The translations under genes were made by a program, and so were the position numbers. Positions 20,427 through 29,712 of a stretch of 64,000 bases of DNA are shown here, in pieces. This DNA comes from Actinomycetota bacterium (GTDB lineage Bacteria > Actinomycetota > Geothermincolia > Geothermincolales > RBG-13-55-18), in NCBI GenBank assembly GCA_014360655.1, contig JACIXC010000003.1, forward strand, positions 124,001-188,000, written 5' to 3'. The notes under the pieces were generated by a model. That model did not search any database. It saw nothing but the letters and a program-made list of their open reading frames with translations, and was not told the DNA's origin. The first letter of the stretch is position 1. Each line of letters opens with the position of its first letter.

Positions 20427-21872
20427 ATGAGCCTGCTGGGCTTCGCGGAGGAAGTGGAAAAATATACCTGGCGGATCTCGACCGACGCGCAGGAGGGCAT
20501 GCGCGTCCCGGGCATCGTTTTCGGCGACCGCGAACTCATGGAGAAAGCGGACGCGGACAACGCCCTTCAGCAGGTGGTCAACGTCGCCTGCCTGCCGGGG
20601 ATAGTGCGGGCGTCCCTGGCCATGCCCGATATCCACTGGGGATACGGCTTTCCCATCGGCGGGGTGGCGGCCACCATGGCGGAGGGCGGCGTGATCTCGC
20701 CGGGAGGCGTGGGCTACGACATATCGTGCGGCGTGAGGCTTATAAAGACGTCCCTTGCGCACGAGGAGGCGAAGGGAAAAATGGCGCAGCTGCTGGACCT
20801 TCTCAACGCCAGCGTACCCAAGGGCCTGGGCACCAGGGGCAGGCTGCGCATGGAGAGGAGGGAGATGGAGGCGCTCATGGCCCGCGGGGCCAGGGAGCTC
20901 GTCGCGAGGGGCATAGGCTGGGAGGAGGACCTGGAGGCCATGGAGGAAGGGGGCTGCTACGAGGGGGCGGACCCGGCAAAGGTGAGCGAGAGGGCCTTCG
21001 CGCGCGGCAGGGACCAGGTGGGAACGCTCGGATCGGGCAACCACTTCCTGGAGCTGCAGGTGGTCGAGCAGGTGGTGCCTCCGGCGGAGAAGCTGGGCCT
21101 CTTCGAGGGGCAGCTGGTCATCATGGTGCATTCCGGGTCGCGGGGGCTGGGACACCAGGTATGCACCGATTACATCGAGGTGATGAACGCCCGCCTGCCA
21201 GAATATGGTTATGACTTACCGGACCGCCAGCTGGTATGCGCACCCGTGCAGTCGCGGGAAGGGGCGGACTACCTTGCGGCCATGGCCTGCGCCGCCAACT
21301 TCGCCATGTGCAACAGGGAGGCCATAACCCACTGGATAAGGGAATGCTTCGAGAAGGTCTTCAGGGCGGGGGCGAGAAAGCTGGGCATGGAGGTGCTGTA
21401 CGACGTGTCGCACAACCTGGCGAAGCGGGAGGAACACCTGGTCGAGGGGAAGACCGTACCCCTCATGGTGCATCGCAAGGGGGCAACGCGGGCCTTCCCC
21501 GGGAGCAGGCCGGAGGTGGCGGAGAGGTTCGCGGAAACCGGCCAGCCGGTAATCATCCCCGGGGACATGGGCAGCCACTCCTTCGTGCTGGTGGGAACGG
21601 AGGAGGCGCTGCGCAAGAGCTTCGGTTCGACCTGCCACGGAGCCGGAAGGACGATGAGCAGGAAGGCGGCGAAGAAGAGCATAAGGGGGGAGGATCTCAG
21701 GAAACGCCTTGAGAGCATGGGGATCATGGTCAGGTGCTCTCACCCGGCGGGGCTCGCCGAAGAGGCCCCGGAGGCCTACAAGGATGTACAGGCCGTAGTG
21801 CAGATATGCGAGGGGGCCGGCCTCTCCCGGCGGGTGGCCCGCATGCGACCCGTGGCCGTGATGAAAGGCTGA
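20427..21872 (+). CDS. rtcB: RNA-splicing ligase RtcB
   Basis: GTP- and Mn-dependent ligase joining 2',3'-cyclic phosphate or 3'-phosphate ends to 5'-OH ends in RNA repair or tRNA splicing. 481 residues, the full family length. Seen are MPDIHWGYGFPIGGVA, GVGYDISCGVRL with the metal Cys, LGSGNHFLELQ, HSGSRGLGHQ, the YDVSHNLAK His, RKGATRAFP, and the guanylylated His within STCHGAGRTMSR. It is paired with archease. Confidence 0.96.
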   Translation: MSLLGFAEEVEKYTWRISTDAQEGMRVPGIVFGDRELMEKADADNALQQVVNVACLPGIVRASLAMPDIHWGYGFPIGGVAATMAEGGVISPGGVGYDISCGVRLIKTSLAHEEAKGKMAQLLDLLNASVPKGLGTRGRLRMERREMEALMARGARELVARGIGWEEDLEAMEEGGCYEGADPAKVSERAFARGRDQVGTLGSGNHFLELQVVEQVVPPAEKLGLFEGQLVIMVHSGSRGLGHQVCTDYIEVMNARLPEYGYDLPDRQLVCAPVQSREGADYLAAMACAANFAMCNREAITHWIRECFEKVFRAGARKLGMEVLYDVSHNLAKREEHLVEGKTVPLMVHRKGATRAFPGSRPEVAERFAETGQPVIIPGDMGSHSFVLVGTEEALRKSFGSTCHGAGRTMSRKAAKKSIRGEDLRKRLESMGIMVRCSHPAGLAEEAPEAYKDVQAVVQICEGAGLSRRVARMRPVAVMKG

Positions 21873-21876
21873 CGGC

Positions 21877-22650
21877 ATGGAGGAGGTCAACGGCTCGCGG
21901 CACCTTCCTCGCGGCGGCGCCCCGGCTGCCGGGTGGGGATGGCGGAAGAGGCGGCAGGCGGCGAGGGGCGAGGAAGAAGGCCGCGGTACGGCGGAGAAGG
22001 CATGCGGGTCCGGGCGCGGACGCTGGAACGAGCGAGGGCAGGGACGCGAGCGCGAGCGTCGGCGACGAACGGCGGGCCTCGGGCTGACGGCGGCCTGCGC
22101 CGCCTGGTTGGTCCTGGGGCTCACGGGGTGCGGCGGAACGGGAGAGGCGGCCGACCCCGCGCGGCTGATGCGGGAAGGGGAGAGGGCCACGCTGGAGGGC
22201 AGCTACCGGGTGAAGGGGAGCGAGGGAGGGGAGGTGCTCGGGGTGGGGGCCTACGACAACGGCTCCTTCCGCGTCATAATCGAGGGAACGCCGACCATGG
22301 TCATTTACGACGCCGGGAGCGGGAAGGGCTGGCTGGTCAACTTCCACACGAAGACCTACAAGGAGATATCCTACGACGAGGCGGCAAGGCGCGCCGGGTT
22401 CATGCCGCACGTGGTGACGAAGCCCTATTTCGAAGTGGACAGGTACTGGGGCGAGGACGGTTTTAGCATGGACGCTCCAGACGGCAGGTCCATTCGCATC
22501 CGCCTGGACGGCCCGGGCAATCTGCCCAGCGCCTTCGAGGTCCGCTCGCGGGATGGCATCGTGAGGAGGATTGACTGGGAATATCGCGGGGTGGGGTCGG
22601 TGTCGCCGGAAAACTTCCGGCTTCCCGAGGGCCTGCAGGCGCAGACCTGA
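21877..22650 (+). CDS. Hypothetical secreted lipoprotein (LolA/RseB-like size, not recognised)
   Basis: 257 residues if started at the ATG at 21877. Residues ~1-64 are Arg/Gly/Glu-rich and unusually long for a signal peptide n-region. A hydrophobic stretch at ~66-82 and a lipobox LTGC (Cys85) follow, so the protein should be lipidated and held outside the membrane. The mature part has a repeated strand-like pattern (LEGSYRVKGSE, GSFRVIIEGTPTMVIYDAG, GWLVNFHTKTYKEISYDE) resembling lipoprotein-carrier folds, but I do not recognise a family. I see no in-frame alternative start nearer to the lipobox. It lies five bases after rtcB. Confidence 0.65.
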   Translation: MEEVNGSRHLPRGGAPAAGWGWRKRRQAARGEEEGRGTAEKACGSGRGRWNERGQGRERERRRRTAGLGLTAACAAWLVLGLTGCGGTGEAADPARLMREGERATLEGSYRVKGSEGGEVLGVGAYDNGSFRVIIEGTPTMVIYDAGSGKGWLVNFHTKTYKEISYDEAARRAGFMPHVVTKPYFEVDRYWGEDGFSMDAPDGRSIRIRLDGPGNLPSAFEVRSRDGIVRRIDWEYRGVGSVSPENFRLPEGLQAQT

Positions 22651-23069
22651 TAAATACAACATGTAGTAGGTAGAGGCGGAGTTTTTCACAAAATATTGTG
22701 GAAAATGTGCATAAGGGGCATGCGCGAACGAGCCCCCGGGGATTTCTTGAACGGGGTGGCGACAACTGAAGGGTAATGCGCCGGGGGCGAGGGAGAAGGC
22801 GGGACGGTTGTCCGCGCACGGGAGATCCGCGCGAGCTCGGCTGCGCGAGAGCGAAACGAGAAACAGATCGGCCGAAAAGCGGATGGGCTCGCGAGAAGGG
22901 CGTGGCGTCGCCTCGGCGGGCACCCTTCGTGTCGAGAAGATTCGAGGGCCGGGGAGCGCTTGCTGCGGAACGACCGTGCGGCAGGAGGCGGGACGGCCCC
23001 CCGCGGAGGAGGCCGCGGAAGGGCCCGACACGCGGAAAAGGCGGGCACGAGGCCGGCGGGGCGGGTTTC
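22651..23069. other. Spacer upstream of tRNA-Ile, no gene seen
   Basis: About 420 bases. A short AT-rich patch near 22650-22710 is followed by GC-rich sequence. Open frames are Arg-rich with no recognisable features. Confidence 0.5.
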
Positions 23070-23098
23070 TTGTGCCGCGGTTGAGGCGAGGTTATAAT
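23070..23098 (+). promoter_or_regulatory. tRNA-Ile promoter
   Basis: TTGTGC at 23070-23075, a 17-base spacer and a perfect TATAAT at 23093-23098. Transcription would begin about 6 bases before the mature tRNA end. Confidence 0.75.
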
Positions 23099-23110
23099 TT
23101 ACCCTTGCAG

Positions 23111-23187
<77 letters not shown>

Positions 23188-23193
23188 GAAAAG

Positions 23194-23222
23194 ACCGGGA
23201 GCGGGGCGAGCTCCCGGTTTCC
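23194..23222 (+). terminator. Rho-independent terminator after tRNA-Ile
   Basis: A perfect 9-base-pair stem ACCGGGAGC/GCTCCCGGT (23194-23202 and 23210-23218) with a 7-base loop, followed by TTCCTCTT. It starts 7 bases after the CCA end. Confidence 0.75.
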
Positions 23223-23389
23223 TCTTGACTCCCCGTGCCCCCGACGTGATCGTGGAGCGCGGTTAACGGCGGAATGGTTCGCGGCGAAATGTAAATACCG
23301 GGCGGCGCGGTTGAATGACACGGGCGGGGTCGGCGCGTTCCCGTGCGCCGGGCCGTGTGGGGCCGGTCCTGGTCCCGGCGTGCGGGGCC

Positions 23390-24385
23390 TCAGCGGGGCA
23401 ACTCCTCCTCCAGGTCCAGCTCCATCTCCCCGCTGAGGGGCCGCGGCACGTAGAGGGGCCGCTTGAAGAGGTTCTTCACGTCCGTCCACGGGGACTCGCT
23501 GTCGAGGGAGCGCTCCACGATCTCCCGGAAGCTGTTCACCTTGGCGTCCAGGTTGTCCACGTGGTGCAGCACGATGGCCTCTAGGGTCTTCGGGCGCTTG
23601 GGCGACCCCCACTCCAGCTCTCCGTGATGGCTGAGCACCGCGTGGCGCAGGCGCAGGGCGAGGTCGGGAGGGAAGGAGGGCACGTCGGCTATCCTTTCCC
23701 GCAACATCTGGTCCGAGAGCATCAGGTGACCCAGGAACCTCCCGGCGTCCGTGTAGTCGATGGTCCGCTCGTAGGCGAGCTCCTGCACCTTGCCGATGTC
23801 GTGGAGCATGGCCGCCGCCACCAGGAGATCGCGGTCTATGTCCGGGTAGAGGTCGGCGAGCAGCCGGCAGATGCGCACCGTGCTCGCCGTGTGCTCCAGG
23901 AGCCCCCCGATATACGGGTGATGGTAATTCTTGGCAGCGGGAGCCGCGGTGAAGAGGCGCATGAACTCGGGGTCGTTCAAGAAGGCGAGGAGCAGGCTTT
24001 TCAGGTGCAGGTTCCGCACCTCCTCGGCGGCCTGCCGCAGCTCGCCTTCCAGCGCGGCGCGGTCCGTCTGAACCACCCGGAGGAAGTCCGAGACGTCCAC
24101 CTCCTCGTCGGAGCAGCGCCGCAGCGAATTCACCACCACCTGCAGCTGCTCGCGGTACTTCTCCACCCTCCCGCTCACCGCGATGTAATCCTGCTCGCCG
24201 AAAGCGTCCTTGTAGCGCAGCGCGTTCTCCCAGACCCTCGCGTCTATCTTCCCGCTCTTGTCCGCCAGCTCGAGGGCCAGGTAGGGGGCTCCCGCCTTCG
24301 TCTTGCGCAACTCCTTGCGCGCCACCACGAAGACGCTCTTTACCTCCTCTCCCGGCTCCAGCTCGCTCACCAGCTGCTTGGGCAT
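23390..24385 (-). CDS. YhaM-like 3'-5' exonuclease (OB fold + HD domain)
   Basis: 331 residues from the ATG at 24385, which has GGGAGGACGAG upstream. An N-terminal OB-type nucleic-acid-binding domain (YLALELADKSGKIDARVWE, ISGRVEKY-like stretch) is followed by an HD phosphohydrolase domain: His in GGLLEHTAST, the HD pair in AAMLHDIGKVQEL, HAVLSHHGELEWGS and HHVDNLDAK. This domain order is that of YhaM/Cbf1, an exoribonuclease that also acts on DNA. The protein stands alone on the minus strand between the tRNA and the transglutaminase operon. Confidence 0.88.
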   Translation of the reverse strand: MPKQLVSELEPGEEVKSVFVVARKELRKTKAGAPYLALELADKSGKIDARVWENALRYKDAFGEQDYIAVSGRVEKYREQLQVVVNSLRRCSDEEVDVSDFLRVVQTDRAALEGELRQAAEEVRNLHLKSLLLAFLNDPEFMRLFTAAPAAKNYHHPYIGGLLEHTASTVRICRLLADLYPDIDRDLLVAAAMLHDIGKVQELAYERTIDYTDAGRFLGHLMLSDQMLRERIADVPSFPPDLALRLRHAVLSHHGELEWGSPKRPKTLEAIVLHHVDNLDAKVNSFREIVERSLDSESPWTDVKNLFKRPLYVPRPLSGEMELDLEEELPR

Positions 24386-24744
24386 CTCGTCCTCCCTTTC
24401 GCGTGCCGTCACCGTCGCCGGTATGACTTCTCGTTTGCGGGTTCCCGCCGCCCGGGATGCAAGGCCTCCCTGTTCGCTATCCTGCCTTTATCTTCTTTCC
24501 CAGGCGGCTTTTTCCTCCGCTGCCCCGGGACGACGCTGACAGGAGCAGGTTCCCCCGCCTCTTGCCGCATGCAGGCCCGGCCTTCGCGGGAATCGCTTCT
24601 CACCCTTCGCACTCATGATAATGCGTGGTGACGACAGGATGATGCGGGGCGACGACAGGCGGCCCGCGTCATCCGTTCTCGCGGGAGCGCCGCCTGGCCG
24701 CCGGGCTCCTCGCCCACGCGCACCTCCTGTCGCCGCCCCCTGGT
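24386..24744. other. Spacer with a 21-bp tandem duplication
   Basis: No gene seen in about 360 bases. Two adjacent 21-base units at 24617-24637 and 24638-24658 differ at three positions; the shared core is GATGATGCG then GACGACAG. Confidence 0.55.
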
Positions 24745-27009
24745 TCAGCGCGCATCGGTGCCCCGCGCCTGCGCCGGGCTACACCTATCGCGCGCCTTCC
24801 GGAACCCGCCCTTTCCGTGGAGTAGGCCGGCTTCCTCGACGGCGCGGGCCAAACCGCGCTTCAGGAAGGAGAGCTCCGCTGGATCCAGCCGGCCCCCGCC
24901 GTAGCGCGCCCTTTCAAAGAGGCGGAATTCCTCCTCGAGGCTTATCCCGGGGAGCGCGGAAGCGACGCGCTCCCGGTACTCCCACAGCGTCTGCTGGGGC
25001 ACGCGCGCGATCCCCAGGGGCTCCAGGGAGCGCAGGAACGCCTCCATGGCCGCGATGGGGTCGCCGGCAAGGGCAAGTGCGTGCGCGCTGCGGCGGCGCG
25101 CTCGCGCGCGAACCGCGAAGGCGGCGGCGACGAGCAGGAGGAAGAAGGTAGCCGGGAGCCAGGGCGCCTCGCGCGAAGAATAGGCGAGGCCGGAAAACAG
25201 GCCCTTCACCCCGGAGGCGAGGGCGGAGAAGGCGGATTTGAAGAAAGCCCGCAGGGAGGGAGGGAAAAGGGAGGCGATGCCGCGGCCGAGCCACGAGAAG
25301 AGGTCCCTGAATATCCAGAATATTCCATATGACTGCCGGTAGTCGGGCAGCGCGAAACCGGGCGTCGGCTCCCTGGCCACCCAGCCCACGCCCGGCAGAT
25401 AGATCTCGGCCCACGCGTGCGCGTCGTCCAGGCTCACCTCGTAGAGGCCGGTGAAGGGATTGTATTCACCCGTGGAGTAGCCTGTCACCACGCGGGAGGG
25501 GACCCCCGCCAGGCGGCAGAGGACGGCGTAGGCGGTGGCGAAGTGCTCGCAGTACCCGCGCCGGGTCTCGAAGAGGAAAAAGTCCACCGCGTCCTTCCCC
25601 GGGGGCAGGGGGGGCACGTCCAGGGAATATTCGTAGTTGCGCGCCAGGTAGTCCTCGATGGCCCGGGCCTTTACCAGCACGTTGCCTTCGCGGGGCGCGA
25701 TCTCCTCGGCAAGCCGCCGCACGCGTTCCGGCAGCTCGGGCAGCTCGAGGTAGGGGGCCATCTCCCCCTCGCGCACCCTTCCCGCCATGGGCAGGAGTTC
25801 ATCGTCGCTGTACTCGATGCAGTACGAGACCGCGCTGTAAACCAGCCCCTGGGACAGGGTGAAGGGGCTTTTCAGGCCGGACTCGTCCCGGTAGATGTAG
25901 TCGGAGGGGTAATAGAGCAGGGCTGGACGGTAAGCCGCGAAGATGACGTTGGGCTGCTCGCTCTCGAGGTAGTAGGTCTGCACCAGGTTTTTCGTCGCCA
26001 GGTGCGATTGCCCCTCCGTCATGGTGATGGTGAAGGGCTGCTCCGGCGTGTACAGCCTTTCCGGCTCCCCCTGGGGCAGCTCCCACGCAAAGCCGTTGTA
26101 CCGGCGGAAGACCAGCCCGCTCCAGTAGGCGGGGTCGCTGGCCCGCACCTTCATGACCGGCAGGTCCGACATCACCCCTCGCGAGCGGAGATCCAGGAAG
26201 GGACCGAAGCCGAAGTAGGCCTCGGGGTTGACCTCGAGGGGATCGCGGGGCGGGCGGGAGGGCAGGTCGGGATAGCCCGGGTTGGAAAGGCTGTAACCCT
26301 GCGGCGAGAAGACGGAGCGCCGCAGCGAGAAGGGCAGCGAGCGCAGGTAGGTCACGGAAAAGCGCGGCAGGAAGGCGCCGAAGGCGAGGCTCGCCACCGT
26401 TACCGCCACCAGGAGGGCGGAAAGCGTCGCAGAGACCCTGCGGTAGGTGCCCCGGGCGACGGCCGCCCTCCCCGTGCCGGCGGAGAGGGAGATGAGGCGC
26501 GACCTCTGGGCATGGTACAGGGCGGGGACGGCGCAGAGCAACCAGATCAGGACTATCCAGGCGAAGGCGGTGGTGACGGAATAGGAGCCGGCCAGCGCCA
26601 GGAGGATGAAGGAGCTCACCAGGGAATAGAGGAGGTCGCGGCGGCGCGGAAGGTCGAAGCTGTGCAGCACCTGCACCCAGAGGAACAACTCCGCCAGGGG
26701 GATGCGGAGGTCATAGGGCTGCAGGTAGGACTGGCGCAGGAAGGAGGCGCAGGCGGCCAGCACCAGCAGGGCGATCAGCGCCTTGATGGGGATGTTGTGA
26801 TTGTAACGGCGCCACCAGCTGACCAGGAACCCCAGGGCTATGAGGGCGAGGCAGGGCACGACGAGCGAGGGATTTATCACCCCCTGCCAGGCGAGAGCAA
26901 GGACGGAGACCGACACGGAAGCCCATACTGCGATGCGGAACCCCCGCGAATCGTCCACGTCGCGCGGGGCTACGAGGTCCTTCAGGCGGGAAAGGAGCTT
27001 TCCAGGCAT
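24745..27009 (-). CDS. Transglutaminase-domain membrane protein (TgpA/DUF3488 type)
   Basis: 754 residues. The N-terminal ~210 residues hold about six membrane helices. A large extracytoplasmic region follows, with a transglutaminase core: Cys487 in RRGYCEHFATAYAVLCR and His531 in LDDAHAWAEIYLPGVGWV. A further membrane helix at ~620-640 precedes a cytoplasmic DUF4129-like tail. Known members are membrane-anchored transglutaminases or proteases acting on cell-surface proteins. The start overlaps the DUF58 gene by 28 bases. With DUF58 and MoxR it forms a conserved three-gene operon of actinobacteria and others whose precise role remains undefined. Confidence 0.9.
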   Translation of the reverse strand: MPGKLLSRLKDLVAPRDVDDSRGFRIAVWASVSVSVLALAWQGVINPSLVVPCLALIALGFLVSWWRRYNHNIPIKALIALLVLAACASFLRQSYLQPYDLRIPLAELFLWVQVLHSFDLPRRRDLLYSLVSSFILLALAGSYSVTTAFAWIVLIWLLCAVPALYHAQRSRLISLSAGTGRAAVARGTYRRVSATLSALLVAVTVASLAFGAFLPRFSVTYLRSLPFSLRRSVFSPQGYSLSNPGYPDLPSRPPRDPLEVNPEAYFGFGPFLDLRSRGVMSDLPVMKVRASDPAYWSGLVFRRYNGFAWELPQGEPERLYTPEQPFTITMTEGQSHLATKNLVQTYYLESEQPNVIFAAYRPALLYYPSDYIYRDESGLKSPFTLSQGLVYSAVSYCIEYSDDELLPMAGRVREGEMAPYLELPELPERVRRLAEEIAPREGNVLVKARAIEDYLARNYEYSLDVPPLPPGKDAVDFFLFETRRGYCEHFATAYAVLCRLAGVPSRVVTGYSTGEYNPFTGLYEVSLDDAHAWAEIYLPGVGWVAREPTPGFALPDYRQSYGIFWIFRDLFSWLGRGIASLFPPSLRAFFKSAFSALASGVKGLFSGLAYSSREAPWLPATFFLLLVAAAFAVRARARRRSAHALALAGDPIAAMEAFLRSLEPLGIARVPQQTLWEYRERVASALPGISLEEEFRLFERARYGGGRLDPAELSFLKRGLARAVEEAGLLHGKGGFRKARDRCSPAQARGTDAR

Positions 27010-28310
27010 TGCGCTATGTCATCTCCCTCGCGATAGAGCGCGAACCCCCGCCTGCCCTGCCCGTGGCCGTCCGGGATACCCTGCGGTAGGGCCCCGCCCG
27101 TCCCATCCCTCCCGCGCATGGGACTCCCCTCGCCTTCGGCGGCGGGGGCCACGATGACCGGGAGGGTGCGGCACGGGAGCGAGGGGTCGTCGGTGGCGGG
27201 CTCCCACCCCGCGCCCCCCGCGAACACCAGCCGGAAGAGCGTGCAACCTCCCGTGAGAAGAAAGCGCAGGCCCTGTACCTGCTCCCGCGGAGGCAGGGCG
27301 CAGGTCGGCTGCAGGGACGCCAGCCAGCGCAGGGCGCCGGGCAGCCCCTGGGGCTCGTGGAGCAGGAGCTCCCGTCCCTCGTAAGCCGCAAGGGTGACCG
27401 GGTGTCCGCGCAGCTGCGCGTAGCAGGCGATGCTGGCGGCAAGGCGCGCCTGTATGTCCAGGGGGGGATCCTCCCGCATCTTCTTGCCCGTGATCTGGCG
27501 GTTGTCGATGAGGACGAGGACGGGCATGCTCGTTTCCTCTTCGAACTCCCTGACCACCAGCTCGCCCCGGCGCGCGGTGGACTTCCAGTGCACGTGGCGC
27601 AGGGGGTCGCCCGCCTGGAATTCCCTCACGCCGTAGAAATCCATGCCGCTGCCCCTGGAGGAAAGGCTGGCCGTGGACCACGCCGCACGCGGCAGCGAGT
27701 CGAGCAGCGGGAGGCGTTGCAGTTCCACGTGGGAAGGGAGCACGGTCAGGCGGGAGGCGACCGCGAGTCTTGCCTGGTGTTTCGCCAGCCCCAGGATCCC
27801 CTCGGAGTATATGTACACGGGCCAGTCACGATACTCGCCCCTGCGCAGCCCCCCGCGGCGGTAGGAGAGGGACGCCGCCTGCCCGGCCTCCACCCGGGGC
27901 AGGAAGAGCGCGACCCTGCCGCACGAGGGACCGGCTTGCTCCGCGCGCTCATGTGGCGGGCTTTCGGAGGGCCAGCGGAAACCGCGGCGCAGGCGCCCGG
28001 GACGGAAACCCCTGGACGCGGCCACAAGAGACGGGTCTTCGTCCACGAGCAGCAGGAGGTTGCGGGAGAAGCGGCCGCGGTTGCGGACGCGCAGGGTTAT
28101 CTCGACCGTTTCCCCCTCCACCGCCTCTTCTTTCACCAGGCGCTCGACCTCCAGCCTTCTGACCTCCGCCAGGGAATCCACCCATGAGACCGCGACGGCG
28201 GCGATACAGAGGCCGGCAAGCCAGAACAACCAGCCGGACTGCGAGTTGATGCCGATGAGGATCATGGAAAAGGCGAGGGCGAGAGCCGCGACGGTACGCA
28301 AAGCCAGCAA
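26982..28310 (-). CDS. DUF58 membrane protein
   Basis: 442 residues. Two membrane helices at ~5-42, then an outer beta-rich region (EGETVEITLRVRNRGRFSRN). The conserved DUF58 core GVREFQAGDPLRHVHWKSTARRGEL starts a von Willebrand-like fold with PVLVLIDNR. DUF58 proteins accompany MoxR ATPases. It is nine bases downstream of MoxR and overlaps the transglutaminase gene. Confidence 0.9.
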   Translation of the reverse strand: MLALRTVAALALAFSMILIGINSQSGWLFWLAGLCIAAVAVSWVDSLAEVRRLEVERLVKEEAVEGETVEITLRVRNRGRFSRNLLLLVDEDPSLVAASRGFRPGRLRRGFRWPSESPPHERAEQAGPSCGRVALFLPRVEAGQAASLSYRRGGLRRGEYRDWPVYIYSEGILGLAKHQARLAVASRLTVLPSHVELQRLPLLDSLPRAAWSTASLSSRGSGMDFYGVREFQAGDPLRHVHWKSTARRGELVVREFEEETSMPVLVLIDNRQITGKKMREDPPLDIQARLAASIACYAQLRGHPVTLAAYEGRELLLHEPQGLPGALRWLASLQPTCALPPREQVQGLRFLLTGGCTLFRLVFAGGAGWEPATDDPSLPCRTLPVIVAPAAEGEGSPMRGRDGTGGALPQGIPDGHGQGRRGFALYREGDDIAQCLESSFPA

Positions 28311-28319
28311 GGCAACCCC

Positions 28320-29273
28320 CTAGAGCACCGGGACGGGGATGCTCTCCATGACCTTCATGACCAGGGAGCGCGCATCGTCGAGCCTGCGGGAGCGCGAGGA
28401 GGGGATGACGCGGTGTGAGAGCACGGGAACGGCCATGGCCTTGATGTCGTCGGGGGTCACGAAGTCGCGGCCGGAGAGGAACGCCCTGGCCTGGGAGGTG
28501 CGGACGAGGAAGATGGACCCGCGCGGGCTCGCGCCGAGGAAGAGGCCCTCTTCCTCGCGGGTCGCCCGCACCAGGCTCACCGCGTACGAGAGGACGTCGG
28601 GATGGACCTTCACCGCCCTGGCGGCACGCTGCAGCTCGGGGATGTCCGCGGCGACGAGCACGGGTTCCAGCGAGCTCACGGGGTGGTCCCTGAGCTGGGC
28701 CGCCACCACCTCCTGCTCCGTCTCCCGCGAGGGGTAGCCGAGGGTGATGCTCATGCAGAAGCGGTCGAGCTGTCCCTCCGGCAGGGGATAGGTGCCGTGG
28801 TATTCAACCGGGTTCTGGGTGGCGATGACGAAGAAGGGCCTCGGGAGGGGATATGTGGCCCCGTCCGCGGTCACCTGCCCCTCGTCCATGGCCTCCAGCA
28901 GGCTGGACTGGGTGCGGGGGGTGGCGCGGTTTATCTCGTCCGCCAGCACCACGTTGGCGAAGATGGGTCCGGGCTTGAACTCGAAATCCGACGACCTCTG
29001 GTCGAAGACCGTGGTCCCCGTCACGTCGGAGGGAAGCAGGTCGGGCGTGAACTGGATGCGGCGGTAGGTGCCGTTGATGGAGAGGGCGAGGGAACGCGCC
29101 AGCATGGTCTTGCCCACGCCGGGCACGTCTTCGACCAGGAGGTGGCCCCCGCTCAGGAGGGCGATCACCGCCAGCGCGACCTGCTCGTCCTTTCCCCGTA
29201 TCACCCGGCAGATGTTATCCACCAGGGCCCGCGCCGGCCCTTCCCTTCCCTCGACGTGTTGCGGTTCCAGCAA
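28320..29273 (-). CDS. MoxR-family AAA+ ATPase
   Basis: 317-residue chaperone-like ATPase. Walker A is VEDVPGVGKTMLARSLA, followed by RIQFTPDLLPSDVTG. Walker B is VVLADEINRATPRTQSSLLEAMDE, sensor 1 is FFVIATQNPVEYHGTYPLPE, and the arginine-finger region is LDRFCMSITLGYPS. First gene of the leftward MoxR-DUF58-transglutaminase operon. It is distinct from the second MoxR-type gene at 48490. Confidence 0.94.
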   Translation of the reverse strand: MLEPQHVEGREGPARALVDNICRVIRGKDEQVALAVIALLSGGHLLVEDVPGVGKTMLARSLALSINGTYRRIQFTPDLLPSDVTGTTVFDQRSSDFEFKPGPIFANVVLADEINRATPRTQSSLLEAMDEGQVTADGATYPLPRPFFVIATQNPVEYHGTYPLPEGQLDRFCMSITLGYPSRETEQEVVAAQLRDHPVSSLEPVLVAADIPELQRAARAVKVHPDVLSYAVSLVRATREEEGLFLGASPRGSIFLVRTSQARAFLSGRDFVTPDDIKAMAVPVLSHRVIPSSRSRRLDDARSLVMKVMESIPVPVL

Positions 29274-29712
29274 GCGTCACCCTTCCCTTCTCTTGTCCGG
29301 AAACCTCTTACCAGGAGTCTTTTTCCTGAACACACTTTCTATATCGAGATTACAGGGGGGGATGTTAATACACAACGACGGATGTCACGCGCGCCGTCGC
29401 GGTCTCGTGTTCCTGTACGGAGAAGGGTCTGCAGGGTGGAAGGACCCGGCGGCGGGAGGGGGATAACGCCGGGCGCGGAGGACAGGCGGGCGTTCGTCGC
29501 CGTGGGAGGGGGCCGGCGGGTTAGAATAGGGGGGAAGACGGTGGAGGGGAAGGCGGCTGGGGGCAGCGGCCGCCTGCCTCCGGGCATCGTGCTGCGGGCA
29601 TGCGGAGGGATGCGTAAGGCGAAGAAGCGTCGTGGGCGAGAGGTCCCGGGTGAACGGGCGAGAGATCCGGGGGGAACGGCGGAAGCGGCGGTACAGTAGG
29701 AGGGGGAACACG
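29274..29712. other. Divergent spacer, no gene seen
   Basis: About 440 bases between divergent genes. It is moderately AT-richer at 29300-29370, where a minus-strand promoter for MoxR is expected. The remainder has Arg-rich open frames without features. Confidence 0.45.

Noticed and set aside
25417-27036. 539-codon plus-strand frame
   Set aside because: Antisense shadow of the transglutaminase-domain gene; Gly/His/Glu-rich with no domain pattern.
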